Assembly: GCF_029893635.1 (NCBI RefSeq)
Contig: NZ_JARXYR010000002.1
Location: 1 to 64,000, forward strand
Source of the DNA: Variovorax sp. TBS-050B
GTDB lineage: Bacteria; Pseudomonadota; Gammaproteobacteria; Burkholderiales; Burkholderiaceae_C
Reading direction: 5' to 3'
Length of the DNA: 64,000 nt
The notes under the pieces are model-generated. The model was given only the letters and a program-made list of their open reading frames with translations, was not told the DNA's origin and searched no databases. Positions 47,322 to 56,848 of this stretch are shown here, one piece after another (positions within the stretch are counted from its first letter, which is position 1; every line of letters starts with the position of its first letter). The position numbers and the translations under genes were made by a program.

Positions 47322-48620
47322 TCAGCGGCTGCCGACCTTGTCGCGCGAGAGGTCCATCACCATGCGCGTGGCGAGGTACAGGCGGGGCTCGATCGAATCG
47401 ATCAGCACGTATTCCGCATCGGCCGAATGCGCGCCGAAGCCCTGCAGGCCGAAGCGCTCCACCACCGGCGCCTTGGTCTTGAGCGCCGCGAAGGCCGCAT
47501 CGGTGCCGCCGCCCGCGGCCTTGTCGTCGGCGCCCAGCGCGCGGCCGAGTTCGTTCTTGTAGATCGCCTGCGCATGGCTGGCGAGCGCGCGCGAGGCGTC
47601 GGTGGCTTCGAGCGGCGGACGGCGGCGCTCGAACTTCATCTCGACCTTGGCCTCCGGGATCAGCTGCTTCTTTACGCGCTCCTGCACCTGCTGCTCGATG
47701 CGGTCGTAGTCGCTGACCTTGAGCACGCGCACGTCGGCCGCGGCCGTGGCGCTGGCCGGGATCACGTTGCGGTTGCTGCCCGACCTCGAGACCGTCCAGT
47801 TCATCTTGAGGCCGGTCGCCGGATCGGACAGGTCGCGCATCTGCAGGATCTGGTGCGAGAGTTCGTAGAGCGCGTTCACGCCGAGTTCGGGGGCCGAGCC
47901 GGCGTGCGAGGCCTTGCCCGTGACGTTCAGCGTGACCGAGGCGATGCCCGCAGTCGCGAGCGAGAGCTTGTCCTCCCTGACCGAGGCGCCCTCGAACGAG
48001 AGCACCGCATCGTGCTCGCCGCCGAGCCGCGTGATCAGCGCGCGCGACGCCGGCGAGCTGATTTCCTCGTCGCCGTTGATCAGCACCGTGAGCGTGCCGT
48101 ACTCCTTGAACCTGAGCGCCTGCAGCATCGCGACCGTGTGCACGATCACCGCCACGCCCTGCTTGTCGTCGGCGATGCCGAGGCCGTAGGCCTTGTCGCC
48201 CTCGATGCGGAAGGGCTGCTTGTTGAGCATGCCCACGGTGTAGACCGTGTCCATGTGCGCGATCAGCATGATCTTCTTCTTGCCCGTGCCCTTGAAGGTG
48301 GCGCGCACGACGCGGCCCATCTTCTCGGGCGTGTCCTCCATGCGGTAGGCCTCGGCGCTGGTGTCGATCAGCTCGACCTCGCCGCCCAGCGCCTTGAGCT
48401 TGCCGGCCACGAGCTCGGCGAGCTTCTCCAGCCCTTCGAGGTCGCGGCTGCCCGATTCGATGCCCACGAACTGCGACAGCGAGTCGAGCAGCGGCTGCTT
48501 CTGCTGGGCTGCGAGCGCGGCGATGCGGGCGTCGGGCGCGGCCAGCGCGCTGCCGCAGGCCGCGGCGATCAGGCAGGCGGCGCCCAGGCGGCGCCATGAA
48601 CGGGGGAGGAACGGATTCAT
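47322..48620 (-). CDS. M20 family peptidase, glutamate carboxypeptidase type, exported
   Basis: A 432-residue zinc peptidase with a signal peptide to about residue 28 (Ala-Leu-Ala-Ala). It resembles carboxypeptidase G2: the first zinc His-Met-Asp-Thr-Val, the Asp bridging residue, Glu-Glu near 190 (Asn-Gly-Asp-Glu-Glu-Ile-Ser-Ser), the dimerisation domain about 215-330, and a late His in Gly-Phe-Gly-Ala-His-Ser. Such enzymes release C-terminal glutamate from folates or peptides. Its ATG overlaps the stop of the preceding LysR gene as ATGA. Confidence 0.9.
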   Translation of the reverse strand: MNPFLPRSWRRLGAACLIAAACGSALAAPDARIAALAAQQKQPLLDSLSQFVGIESGSRDLEGLEKLAELVAGKLKALGGEVELIDTSAEAYRMEDTPEKMGRVVRATFKGTGKKKIMLIAHMDTVYTVGMLNKQPFRIEGDKAYGLGIADDKQGVAVIVHTVAMLQALRFKEYGTLTVLINGDEEISSPASRALITRLGGEHDAVLSFEGASVREDKLSLATAGIASVTLNVTGKASHAGSAPELGVNALYELSHQILQMRDLSDPATGLKMNWTVSRSGSNRNVIPASATAAADVRVLKVSDYDRIEQQVQERVKKQLIPEAKVEMKFERRRPPLEATDASRALASHAQAIYKNELGRALGADDKAAGGGTDAAFAALKTKAPVVERFGLQGFGAHSADAEYVLIDSIEPRLYLATRMVMDLSRDKVGSR

Positions 48621-49576
48621 GAATGGCTTCCTTGTGTTTTTCTGCTCCGCGCGGCGGGTACCGGCAGGGCCTGGCATTCTTCCATGCACGCCGGCATGGC
48701 GGCGACCAGCGCATCGATGGCGCAGCGCGTCTTGGCGGGCATGTGCCGCGACCATGGCCACAGCACGTGGATCGACATCGGCGCGGCGCGGTGGTCGGGC
48801 AGCACGGCTTCGAGCTGGCCGGTTTGCACGTAGCGTGCCAGCAGCCAGTTGGGCAGCCAGGCGATGCCGGCCCCCGCGATGGCCGCGTCGGCCACGGCCT
48901 GCAGGTCGTTGAAGCGCGCGCGCCAGGGCAAGGGCACGACGTGCACGCGCCCGCGCGGATCGCGCAGTTCGCGCTGCGCGCGGTCGGGACAGCCGTAGTC
49001 GATGCCGCGGTGCTGCGCGAGCGCGGCCACGCCCTCGGGCCGGCCGAAGCGCGCGAGGTACGACGGCGCGGCCGCGAGCATCATGGTCTGCTCGCCGAGG
49101 CGGCGCGCCACCAGCCGGTCGCTGTCGGGCAGCTCGCCGATGCGCACCGCGAGGTCGTAGCCCTCCTGGATCAGGTCGACGAAGCGGTCGCCGATCGCCA
49201 CGTCGATCTGCAGCGCCGGGTGGCGTTCGATCAGCCCCAGCAGCGCGGGCGCCGCGTAGTGGTGGCCGAAGGCCAGCGGAAGGCTTGCGCGCAGCCGGCC
49301 GCGCGGCTCGCGCCGGCCGCTCTCGAGCCCCGACTCCGCGGCCTCGAGTTCGGCCTGCGCGCGCAGGCAGTGCTCGTAGTAGGCCTGGCCTTCCTCGGTC
49401 AGGCTCTGGCTGCGCGTGGTGCGCTGGAGCAGGCGCACGCCGAGCCGCGCCTCGAGCCGCGCCAGCGCCTTGCCGACGGCCGAGCGCGTGAGGTTCAGGC
49501 GCTCGGCCGCGAGCGTGAGGCTGCCGCTTTCCACCACCTCCAAGAAGGTCTGGACGCCATCGAATCGATCGGTCAT
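48617..49576 (-). CDS. LysR-family regulator, overlapping the M20 peptidase gene
   Basis: A 319-residue LysR protein of the CrgA/DmlR-like group, with the helix-turn-helix at about 5-62 (Leu-Thr-Leu-Ala-Ala-Glu-Arg-Leu-Asn-Leu-Thr-Arg-Ser-Ala-Val) and an effector domain from about 90. It is divergent from the DHA2 exporter across 83 bases, so it probably controls that exporter, and it is translationally coupled to the M20 peptidase by an ATGA overlap. The Arg-rich C-terminus is longer than usual. Confidence 0.9.
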   Translation of the reverse strand: MTDRFDGVQTFLEVVESGSLTLAAERLNLTRSAVGKALARLEARLGVRLLQRTTRSQSLTEEGQAYYEHCLRAQAELEAAESGLESGRREPRGRLRASLPLAFGHHYAAPALLGLIERHPALQIDVAIGDRFVDLIQEGYDLAVRIGELPDSDRLVARRLGEQTMMLAAAPSYLARFGRPEGVAALAQHRGIDYGCPDRAQRELRDPRGRVHVVPLPWRARFNDLQAVADAAIAGAGIAWLPNWLLARYVQTGQLEAVLPDHRAAPMSIHVLWPWSRHMPAKTRCAIDALVAAMPACMEECQALPVPAARSRKTQGSHS

Positions 49577-49659
49577 GGGCCGCGATTGTGCCTTCTCGTT
49601 CCCGAATCCGCAGATCAGATGTCGCCAATGCGGAAGCCGTTTCCCGCCACCATCGGCGG

Positions 49660-51207
49660 ATGACCTCCAGCCCTTCGATCTCCTCCCCCGCGCGGCGCGA
49701 CGCCGCCGCGCTCACCGCCGTCTGCCTCGTCGCCCTGATGTTCGGGCTCGAGATCTCGAGCGTGCCCGTGATCCTGCCGGTGCTCGAGCAGGTGCTGCAC
49801 GCCGACTTCCAGGACGCGCAATGGATCATGAACGCCTACACCCTCGCCTGCACCTCGGTGCTGATGGCCGCCGGCACGCTGGCCGACCGCTACGGCCGGC
49901 GCCGCGTGCTGGTGGCGAGCCTGTGGCTGTTCGCGCTGGCCTCGCTGGCCTGCGGGCTCGCGACCAGCGCGCCGCTCCTGATCGCCGCGCGCTTCGCGCA
50001 GGGCGTGGGCGCCGGCGCGATGATGATCTGCCAGTTCGCGATCCTTTCGCAGCAGTTCCGCGAACCGGCGGCGCGCTCGCGCGCCTTCGCCATCTGGGGC
50101 GTGGTCGCGGGCATCGGGCTCGGCTTCGGGCCGCTGGTCGGCGCCGGGATCGTGGCGCTGGCGGACTGGCGCTGGGTGTTCCTGGTGCATGTGCCGCTGA
50201 CGCTCGCCACGCTCGGCCTGGTGCATGCGAGCGTGCGCGAGTCGCGCGACCCGGCCGCGCACCGGCTCGACCTGGCCGGCATGGCGACGCTGACGCTCGC
50301 GGTGTTCGCGCTGGTCTACTTCATCACGCTCGGCACGGTGCAGGGCTTCGCGAATCCGCTCGGCCTCGCGCTGCTCGCCGGCGCGCTGCTGAGCCTGGGG
50401 CTGTTCGTGCTGGCCGAACGCCGCAGCGCGCACCCGATGTTCGACTTCTCGGTGTTCCGCATCCACCGCTTCAACGGCGCGATGATGGGCTCGATGGGCA
50501 TGAACTTCAGCTTCTGGCCCTTCATGATCTACCTGCCGATCTACTTCCAGGCCGGCCTGGGCTACGACGTGCTGCACACGGGCTGGGCCCTGCTCGCCTA
50601 CACGCTGCCCACGCTGCTGGTGCCGCCCGTGGCCGAGCGGCTGGCGCTGCGGCACGGCGCCGAGCGCGTGATTCCGGGCGGCCTCGGGCTCATGGCCGCG
50701 GCCTTCCTGCTGATGGCCGCGGGCAATGCGCGCGGCAGCGACGCAGCGGTGATCGCCGCCTGCCTCGCGGCCGGCATCGGCCTCGGCCTCACGAACTCGC
50801 CGGTCACCAACACCAGCACGGGCTCGGTGTCGGCCGCGCGCGCGGGCATGGCTTCGGGCATCGACTTCAGCGCGCGGCTGATCACGCTGGCCTTCAACAT
50901 CGCGCTGATGGGCTTCGTGCTCGTGAGCGGCATCGCGCGCCGGCTCGGCGACGCCACGCCCGGTGCCGATGCAGCGGCGCTGCTGCAGTTCGCGCAGGAC
51001 GTGGCCGCGGGCAAGCTGCACGCGCTGCCGGCCGCGGGCGCCTCGGCCATCGCGCAGACCGCGCTGCGCCAGGGCTTCGGCGACGTGATGCTCTATGCGG
51101 GCATCGGCGTGGGCGTGCTCGCGCTCGCGAGCGGCGCCTTCTTCAGGCGCGGCCGGCGCTCAGTGCGCCTTGTCCCAGTTGGGGCCGATGCCGATCTCGG
51201 CCAGTAG
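49660..51207 (+). CDS. MFS drug exporter, DHA2 (14-helix) type
   Basis: A 515-residue exporter with about fourteen membrane helices. The loop Gly-Thr-Leu-Ala-Asp-Arg-Tyr-Gly-Arg-Arg-Arg after segment 2 and the motif C region (Gly-Leu-Gly-Phe-Gly-Pro-Leu-Val-Gly-Ala) mark a proton-driven multidrug antiporter. It is divergent from a LysR gene. The last 48 bases overlap the 3' end of polA on the other strand, and the tail (Val-Pro-Val-Gly-Ala-Asp-Ala-Asp-Leu-Gly) looks read from antisense polA sequence, so the protein may have been extended by stop loss. Confidence 0.9.
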   Translation: MTSSPSISSPARRDAAALTAVCLVALMFGLEISSVPVILPVLEQVLHADFQDAQWIMNAYTLACTSVLMAAGTLADRYGRRRVLVASLWLFALASLACGLATSAPLLIAARFAQGVGAGAMMICQFAILSQQFREPAARSRAFAIWGVVAGIGLGFGPLVGAGIVALADWRWVFLVHVPLTLATLGLVHASVRESRDPAAHRLDLAGMATLTLAVFALVYFITLGTVQGFANPLGLALLAGALLSLGLFVLAERRSAHPMFDFSVFRIHRFNGAMMGSMGMNFSFWPFMIYLPIYFQAGLGYDVLHTGWALLAYTLPTLLVPPVAERLALRHGAERVIPGGLGLMAAAFLLMAAGNARGSDAAVIAACLAAGIGLGLTNSPVTNTSTGSVSAARAGMASGIDFSARLITLAFNIALMGFVLVSGIARRLGDATPGADAAALLQFAQDVAAGKLHALPAAGASAIAQTALRQGFGDVMLYAGIGVGVLALASGAFFRRGRRSVRLVPVGADADLGQ

Positions 51208-53982
51208 CGGCACCTTCAACTCGGCCACGCCGGCCATCAGGCGCGGGATCTCGGTGCGCACCCATTCGATCTCGGCCTCGGGCACTTCGAACACCAGTTC
51301 GTCGTGCACCTGCATGATCATCTTGGTGGCGCGCTTTTCGGCGTCGAGCACGTCCTGCACCTTGACCATGCTGAGCTTGATCAGGTCGGCCGCGGTGCCC
51401 TGCATCGGCGCGTTGATGGCCGCGCGCTCGGCGCCGCCGCGGCGCGGGCCGTTGGGCGAGTTGATCTCGGGCAGGTAGAGCCGGCGGCCGAACACGGTCT
51501 CGACGTAGCCGTTCTCCTTGGCGATCGCCTTGGTCTCGTCCATGTAGGCCTTCACGCCCGGGTAGCGCGCGAAGTAGCGCTCGATGTACGAAGCCGCGGC
51601 CTTGGTCTCGATGCCGAGGTTGCGCGCCAGGCCGAAGCTGCTCATGCCGTAGATCAGGCCGAAGTTGATCACCTTGGCATAGCGCCGCTGCTCGCTCGAC
51701 ACCTGGTCGGGCGTGGAGCCGAACACCTCCGCGGCGGTGGCGCGGTGCACGTCGATGCCTTCGCGGAAGGCGCGCAGAAGCGACTCGTCGCCGCTGATGT
51801 GGGCCATGATGCGCAGCTCGATCTGCGAGTAGTCGGCGCTCGCGATCACGCAGCCGGGCGGCGCGACGAAGGCCTCGCGGACGCGGCGGCCTTCGGGCGT
51901 CCGGATCGGGATGTTCTGCAGGTTCGGATCGTTGCTCGACAGCCGCCCGGTGACCGCCACCGCCTGCGCATAGTGCGTGTGGACGCGGCCGGTGCGCGGG
52001 TTCGCGAGCTGGCCGAGCTTGTCGGTGTAGGTGCCCTTGAGCTTCGAGAGGCCGCGGTGCTCGAGGATCTTGGCCGGGAGTGGAAAGTCCTCGGCCAGCT
52101 TCTCGAGCACTTCCTCGTCGGTGCTCGGCGCGCCGCTCGGCGTCTTCTTGATCACCGGCAGGCCGAGCTTGGTGAAGAACACCTCGCCGATCTGCTTGGG
52201 CGAGCCGAGGTTGAAGGGCTGGCCCGCGAGTTCGTAGGCCTCCTGCTCCAGCGCCATGATGCGCGTGCCGAGCTCGTGGCTCTGCGCCGCGAGCGTGGGC
52301 GCGTCGATCAGCACGCCGTTGCGCTCGACGCGGTAGAGCGCCTCGCTCGAATCCATCTCGAGCTGGTAGATGAAGCGCAGCTTCTCGTCGCGCTCGATCT
52401 GCGGCCACAGCGCGCGGTGCACGTCGAGCGTCTGGTCGCTGTCCTCGCACGAGTACTCGGCGGCCTTGGCGATCTCGACCTGGCTGAACGGGATCTGGTG
52501 CGCGCCCTTGCCGCAGATGTCCTCGTACGAGATGCCGCTGCGCCCGAGATGGCGCTCCGCGAGGCTCGCGAGGCCGTGCGGCCGGTGCGCCTCGAGCACG
52601 TAGCTCTGCAGCATGGTGTCGTGCGCGTAGCCCTGCACCTCGATGCCGTGGTTGGCGAACACGTGGCGGTCGTACTTGATGTGCTGGCCGAGCTTCTTCT
52701 TCTCGGGGTTCTCGAGCCAGGGCCGCAGCTTCGCGAGCACCTCGTCGAACGGCAGCTGCGCGGGCACGTCGGGATAGTTGTGGGCGAGCGGCACGTAGGC
52801 CGCCTCGCCGGGCTCGACGCTGAAGCTCAGGCCCACGATCTGCGCCACCATCTCGTCGAGCGAGGTGGTCTCGGTGTCGATGGCCGCGAGCTCGGCGGCC
52901 TCCAGCTTCGCGAGCCAGGCGTCGAACTGCGCCCAGGTCGTGACCGTCTCGTAGCGCAGGTTGCTCGCGGGCGAGGCGGCCTCGATGGCGCCGAGGTTGG
53001 TCGATTCGTCGAACAGGCCCGCCTGGTCGCTGCTCGCGGCACCGCCGCGCGCGGCCTGCTTCTGCAGGTTTTCCTCGATCAGCTCGGGCGGCACTTCCAT
53101 CGCCTCGAGCGACTTGACCAGGCTCTTGAAGCCGTACTTCTCGTAGAAGGGCTTGAGCTCGGCCGTCTGCGGCGCGCCCACGGGCAGGCCTTCGAGCGAA
53201 GGCAGGCCCGTCACGTGGCCGTCGAGGTCGCAGTCGGTGCGGATGGTCACGAGCTGGCGCGAGAGCGGCAGGCGGTCGAGCGCCTGGCGCAGGTTCTCGC
53301 CGGCGGCGCCCTTGACCTCGGCGGCGCGCGCGATCAGCGCGTCGAGCGAGCCGTATTCGAGCAGCCACTTGGCCGCGGTCTTCGGGCCCACCTTGTCGAC
53401 GCCCGGCACGTTGTCGACCGAATCGCCCACCAGCGTCTGGTAGTCGATCATCAGCTGCGGCGGCACGCCGAACTCGGCCGTCACGCCGGCCACGTCGCGC
53501 TTCTTGCCGTTCATGGTGTCGATGATCGTGATGTGCTCGTCCACGAGCTGGCTCAGGTCCTTGTCGCCGCTGGAGACGATCACTTCCACGCCCTGCGCCG
53601 CGGCCGTCTTGGCGAGGGTGCCGATCACGTCGTCGGCCTCGATGTCGGGCACGCAGAGCACGGGCCAGCCCATGAGCTTGACCACCTCGTGGATCGGCTC
53701 GATCTGGCTGCGCAGGTCGTCGGGCATCGGCGAGCGGTTGGCCTTGTACGCGGGGTACAGGTCGTCGCGGAAGGTCTTGCCGGGTGCGTCGAACACGCAG
53801 GCCGCATAGTCGGCGCGGACTTCGCGGCGCAGCGCCGTCATCATGTTGATCATGCCCCGGATCGCGCCGGTCGCCGGGCTCTTGGGATCGCCCGGCACGG
53901 CCCGCAGGTCGGGCATGGCGTGGAAGGCGCGGTAGAGGTAGCTCGAGCCATCGACGAGCAGCAGCGTTTTCTTGTCGGTCAT
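51160..53982 (-). CDS. polA: DNA polymerase I
   Basis: A 940-residue three-domain polymerase. The 5' nuclease domain fills residues 1-300 (Val-Asp-Gly-Ser-Ser-Tyr-Leu-Tyr-Arg-Ala, Gly-Asp-Lys-Asp-Leu, Gly-Asp-Ser-Val-Asp-Asn). The proofreading domain keeps its acidic residues (Ile-Asp-Thr-Glu-Thr-Thr-Ser). Polymerase motifs A (Asp-Tyr-Ser-Gln-Ile-Glu-Leu-Arg), B (Arg-Arg-Tyr-Ala-Lys-Val-Ile-Asn-Phe-Gly-Leu-Ile-Tyr-Gly) and C (Gln-Val-His-Asp-Glu-Leu) are intact. It fills gaps and removes RNA primers. The ATG at 53982 is clear; the longer open frame upstream is antisense to thrB. Confidence 0.97.
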   Translation of the reverse strand: MTDKKTLLLVDGSSYLYRAFHAMPDLRAVPGDPKSPATGAIRGMINMMTALRREVRADYAACVFDAPGKTFRDDLYPAYKANRSPMPDDLRSQIEPIHEVVKLMGWPVLCVPDIEADDVIGTLAKTAAAQGVEVIVSSGDKDLSQLVDEHITIIDTMNGKKRDVAGVTAEFGVPPQLMIDYQTLVGDSVDNVPGVDKVGPKTAAKWLLEYGSLDALIARAAEVKGAAGENLRQALDRLPLSRQLVTIRTDCDLDGHVTGLPSLEGLPVGAPQTAELKPFYEKYGFKSLVKSLEAMEVPPELIEENLQKQAARGGAASSDQAGLFDESTNLGAIEAASPASNLRYETVTTWAQFDAWLAKLEAAELAAIDTETTSLDEMVAQIVGLSFSVEPGEAAYVPLAHNYPDVPAQLPFDEVLAKLRPWLENPEKKKLGQHIKYDRHVFANHGIEVQGYAHDTMLQSYVLEAHRPHGLASLAERHLGRSGISYEDICGKGAHQIPFSQVEIAKAAEYSCEDSDQTLDVHRALWPQIERDEKLRFIYQLEMDSSEALYRVERNGVLIDAPTLAAQSHELGTRIMALEQEAYELAGQPFNLGSPKQIGEVFFTKLGLPVIKKTPSGAPSTDEEVLEKLAEDFPLPAKILEHRGLSKLKGTYTDKLGQLANPRTGRVHTHYAQAVAVTGRLSSNDPNLQNIPIRTPEGRRVREAFVAPPGCVIASADYSQIELRIMAHISGDESLLRAFREGIDVHRATAAEVFGSTPDQVSSEQRRYAKVINFGLIYGMSSFGLARNLGIETKAAASYIERYFARYPGVKAYMDETKAIAKENGYVETVFGRRLYLPEINSPNGPRRGGAERAAINAPMQGTAADLIKLSMVKVQDVLDAEKRATKMIMQVHDELVFEVPEAEIEWVRTEIPRLMAGVAELKVPLLAEIGIGPNWDKAH

Positions 53983-54078
53983 CCGGCCATTTTGCCGTGC
54001 CGGCACGGCGCCCCGAACCACGGCGGCGTACGCCGCCAGCCGACAGCCCCGAACCGGCCGCCCGCCTACAATCTGCGC

Positions 54079-54438
54079 ATGCCTAGCTCCACACTCCTGG
54101 TCGCCCGCCGCATCCTGCTGGCGCTGGCCTTCGCCACCCCCGTTGCCGCCGTCCAGGCGCAGCAGCCCGCGCCCGCCGCGCCGCCGGCCGAGCCGCAGCA
54201 GCAACAGGCGCAGCCCGAGGGGCGACGCAACCAGAAGATCGAGCACATCCACACCGAGGACAGCGGCGCCTCGGTCGACGAGGTCCGCTACGGCGGGCGC
54301 ACGCAGAGCATCAACGTGAAGCCGAAATCCAACATGCCGGGTTACGAAGTGCTGCCGAACGATGCGGGCTCGACGCGCGGTTCGTCCAACGATTCGAACG
54401 GCAACGGCGCGCGCGTCTGGAACGTGCTCAAGTTCTGA
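54079..54438 (+). CDS. Small secreted protein of unknown function beside polA
   Basis: A 119-residue protein with a signal peptide to about residue 27 (Val-Gln-Ala-Gln), a Pro/Ala/Gln-rich stretch, then a conserved core of about 60 residues (Ile-Glu-His-Ile-His-Thr-Glu-Asp, Asp-Glu-Val-Arg-Tyr-Gly-Gly). I recall homologues in the same place in related betaproteobacteria, but do not recognise a function. It is divergent from polA across 96 bases and 63 bases ahead of thrB. Confidence 0.75.
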   Translation: MPSSTLLVARRILLALAFATPVAAVQAQQPAPAAPPAEPQQQQAQPEGRRNQKIEHIHTEDSGASVDEVRYGGRTQSINVKPKSNMPGYEVLPNDAGSTRGSSNDSNGNGARVWNVLKF

Positions 54439-54501
54439 CCGTGGCGCCCTCGCCGTCTTCTCCGCCCCCCGCATCTCCGGCTCCTCGCTGAGCGTCCTTC
54501 C

Positions 54502-55548
54502 ATGGCAGTCTTTACCGAAGTCGAATTCGGCGAGGCCGACGCGCTCGTGCAGCGCCTCGGCCTGGGCCCCCTGCGCGAACTGCGCGGCATCGAGGGCGGC
54601 ATCGAGAACACCAACTACTTCGCGACCACCGAGACCGGCGAGTTCGTGCTGACGCTGTTCGAGCGCCTGAGCGCCGCGCAGCTGCCCTACTACCTCTGCC
54701 TGATGAAGCACCTGGCCGAGCGCGGCCTGCCGGTGCCGGAGCCGGTGCCCGACCCGGACATCGCGCCGCCTTCGGGCCATCCGCTCACCATTCCCGCCCA
54801 GGCGCCGTGCGAGCTGCTGCTGCAGGTGGCGGGCAAGCCGGCGGCGCTGGTGCAGCGGCTCTCGGGCCGCAGCGAACTGGCCCCGGGCGCGGCGCATTGC
54901 ACCGAACTGGGCGCGATGCTCGCGCGCATGCACCTCGCGGCGCGCGACTTTCCGCGCATCCAGCCCAACCTGCGCGGCCTCGCATGGTGGAACGAGACCG
55001 TGCCGGTGGTGCTGCCCTGCATCGACGAAGCCCAGGCCGCGCTGCTGCGCGCCGAGCTGGCCTACCAGAACCACGTCGCCGGGTCCTCGGCCTATGCGGC
55101 GCTGCCGCGCGGCCCGGTGCATGCCGACATGTTCCGCGACAACGTGATGTTCGCCACCGGCGCCGAGGCCGGCACCGCGCCGCGCCTGACAGGCGTGTTC
55201 GACTTCTACTTCGCGGGCACCGACACCTGGCTGTTCGACCTGGCCGTGTGCCTGAACGACTGGGCCATCGACCTCCCGACCGGCCGGCACGACGCCGGGC
55301 GCGCCGAGGCGCTGCTCGCGGCCTACGAGACCGTGCGCCCGCTGAACGCGGCCGAGCGCGCGCTGCTGCCCGCCATGCTGCGCGCGGCGGCCCTGCGCTT
55401 CTGGATCTCGCGCCTGTGGGACTTCCATCTGCCGCGCGAGGCCAGCATGCTCAAGCCGCACGACCCGGCGCACTTCGAGCGCGTGCTGCGCGAGCGCGCC
55501 GCCCACCCGCACGCGATGGCGCCGGCGCTCGAGCCGATCGCCGCCTGA
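54502..55548 (+). CDS. thrB: Homoserine kinase, APH-fold type (ThrB II)
   Basis: A 348-residue kinase of the aminoglycoside-phosphotransferase fold that makes O-phosphohomoserine in threonine synthesis. It has Ile-Glu-Asn-Thr-Asn-Tyr-Phe in the nucleotide loop, the catalytic Val-His-Ala-Asp-Met-Phe-Arg-Asp-Asn and the metal-binding Phe-Asp-Phe-Tyr-Phe-Ala-Gly. This form is found in pseudomonads and betaproteobacteria, in place of the GHMP-type ThrB. ATG 54502 gives the family length (Met-Ala-Val-Phe-Thr-Glu-Val). The membrane-protein gene follows after 10 bases. Confidence 0.95.
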   Translation: MAVFTEVEFGEADALVQRLGLGPLRELRGIEGGIENTNYFATTETGEFVLTLFERLSAAQLPYYLCLMKHLAERGLPVPEPVPDPDIAPPSGHPLTIPAQAPCELLLQVAGKPAALVQRLSGRSELAPGAAHCTELGAMLARMHLAARDFPRIQPNLRGLAWWNETVPVVLPCIDEAQAALLRAELAYQNHVAGSSAYAALPRGPVHADMFRDNVMFATGAEAGTAPRLTGVFDFYFAGTDTWLFDLAVCLNDWAIDLPTGRHDAGRAEALLAAYETVRPLNAAERALLPAMLRAAALRFWISRLWDFHLPREASMLKPHDPAHFERVLRERAAHPHAMAPALEPIAA

Positions 55549-55558
55549 GCCTCCAAAG

Positions 55559-56383
55559 ATGAAACTCCACCTCGTGCCGGCGCGAACCGGCGCCGAATGG
55601 GTCCGCCTCGGGCTCAAGACCTTCTGGCGGCAGCCGCTCGCCTTCATCTCGCTGTTCTTCCTGCTGATGGCGCTGATCTCGACGATGTCGCTGCTGCCGC
55701 TCGTCGGCAGCGTGCTGGCGCCGATCCTGCTGCCCTTCCTGACGCTGGGCATGATGGTCGCGAGCTCGGTGGCGCACGGCGACAACGCCGCGCAGTCCGG
55801 CACCGCCGGCCATGCACAGCGGCCCATCGGCTCGGCGATGTTCGTCGCCGTGGCCGAGGCGATGCGCGCCGAGTGGCGCTCGCTGGTCAAGCTGGGCGTG
55901 ATCTCGGCCGTGTACTTCGCGCTCGCGGTGCTGCTCACCAGCTTCTTCGACGGCGGCCAGCTCGCGCGCGCCTACCTGCTCGACCAGGCGCCCACGCCCG
56001 AGGTGATGGCGAGCAGCGACTTCCAGCTCGCACGCATGTTCCTCATGCTGCTGAACCTGCCGCTGTCGCTCGCCATGTGGCATGCGCCCGCGCTGGTGCA
56101 CTGGCACCGCGTGGAGCCGGTGAAGAGCATCTTCTTCAGCATCGTGGCGCTGTTCCGCAATTTCGGCGCCTATGCGCTGTTCGGCCTCGCGTGGTTCGGC
56201 GTGTTCCTGCTCGCGGGCATCGCGATGAGCCTGGTGGCGACCGTGCTGATCGGCGTGGGCGCCGCGGCCGGTGCCGGCGCCCTGCTCGCGAACGTGCTGA
56301 TCGTGGGTTCGGCGCTGGTGCTCGCGGCGATGTCGCTGAGCTCCACCTGGTTCACCTTCCGCGACAGCTTCGATCCGAACTGA
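55559..56383 (+). CDS. BPSS1780-family membrane protein
   Basis: A 274-residue inner-membrane protein with about six membrane segments and the starting motif Leu-Val-Pro-Ala-Arg-Thr-Gly-Ala-Glu-Trp-Val, characteristic of the betaproteobacterial BPSS1780 family of unknown function. It follows thrB by ten bases, as in related genomes. No enzymatic motif is visible. Confidence 0.82.
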   Translation: MKLHLVPARTGAEWVRLGLKTFWRQPLAFISLFFLLMALISTMSLLPLVGSVLAPILLPFLTLGMMVASSVAHGDNAAQSGTAGHAQRPIGSAMFVAVAEAMRAEWRSLVKLGVISAVYFALAVLLTSFFDGGQLARAYLLDQAPTPEVMASSDFQLARMFLMLLNLPLSLAMWHAPALVHWHRVEPVKSIFFSIVALFRNFGAYALFGLAWFGVFLLAGIAMSLVATVLIGVGAAAGAGALLANVLIVGSALVLAAMSLSSTWFTFRDSFDPN

Positions 56384-56411
56384 CGCCGCCGGCGGCGCGG
56401 CGGCGCGCCGG

Positions 56412-56702
56412 TCAGCCGCGCGCGCGGTCCTTGCGCAGGCTCGCGAACAGCGACCAGACCATCCCCGCCAGCAGCAGCAGCGCGACGCACAGCGCGCCCC
56501 AGACCCACCAGTCGCGCGCCGGATGCGGCTCGAGCGGCACCGGCAGCTGTGCGGCCGCCGCAGCGGCCACGTCGACGACGTCCGCCACCGGTGCCGGCAC
56601 CTGCGTGGCCGCCTGCACGGCGGCCGCACAGAAGCCGGCCGCGGCAAGCGCCACGGTCCAGCGGAGAGACAGGGGGCGCGACGGCCTCGCACCATGCTTC
56701 AT
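56412..56702 (-). CDS. Small membrane protein of unknown function
   Basis: A 96-residue protein with a signal-like N-terminus (residues 12-31, ending Val-Gln-Ala-Ala) and one membrane segment near the C-terminus (about 66-87), closing in a basic tail. The Ala/Pro/Val-rich middle is low in information. It is convergent with the preceding gene and 118 bases upstream-adjacent to the uvrD stop. No family recognised. Confidence 0.6.
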   Translation of the reverse strand: MKHGARPSRPLSLRWTVALAAAGFCAAAVQAATQVPAPVADVVDVAAAAAAQLPVPLEPHPARDWWVWGALCVALLLLAGMVWSLFASLRKDRARG

Positions 56703-56848
56703 GCGGCACCTCCTTCAGGCAGATGCCGCATCTTTCCCGATTTCACGCGCGCCGGGTGGCGCGGACGCGAAATAACCTTCCCGCGCCAGGGCGGGAGCCG
56801 CCGCAGTTGAACTATTGGCCTAACCGCGGCGTTTCGCCGCCGCCACGC

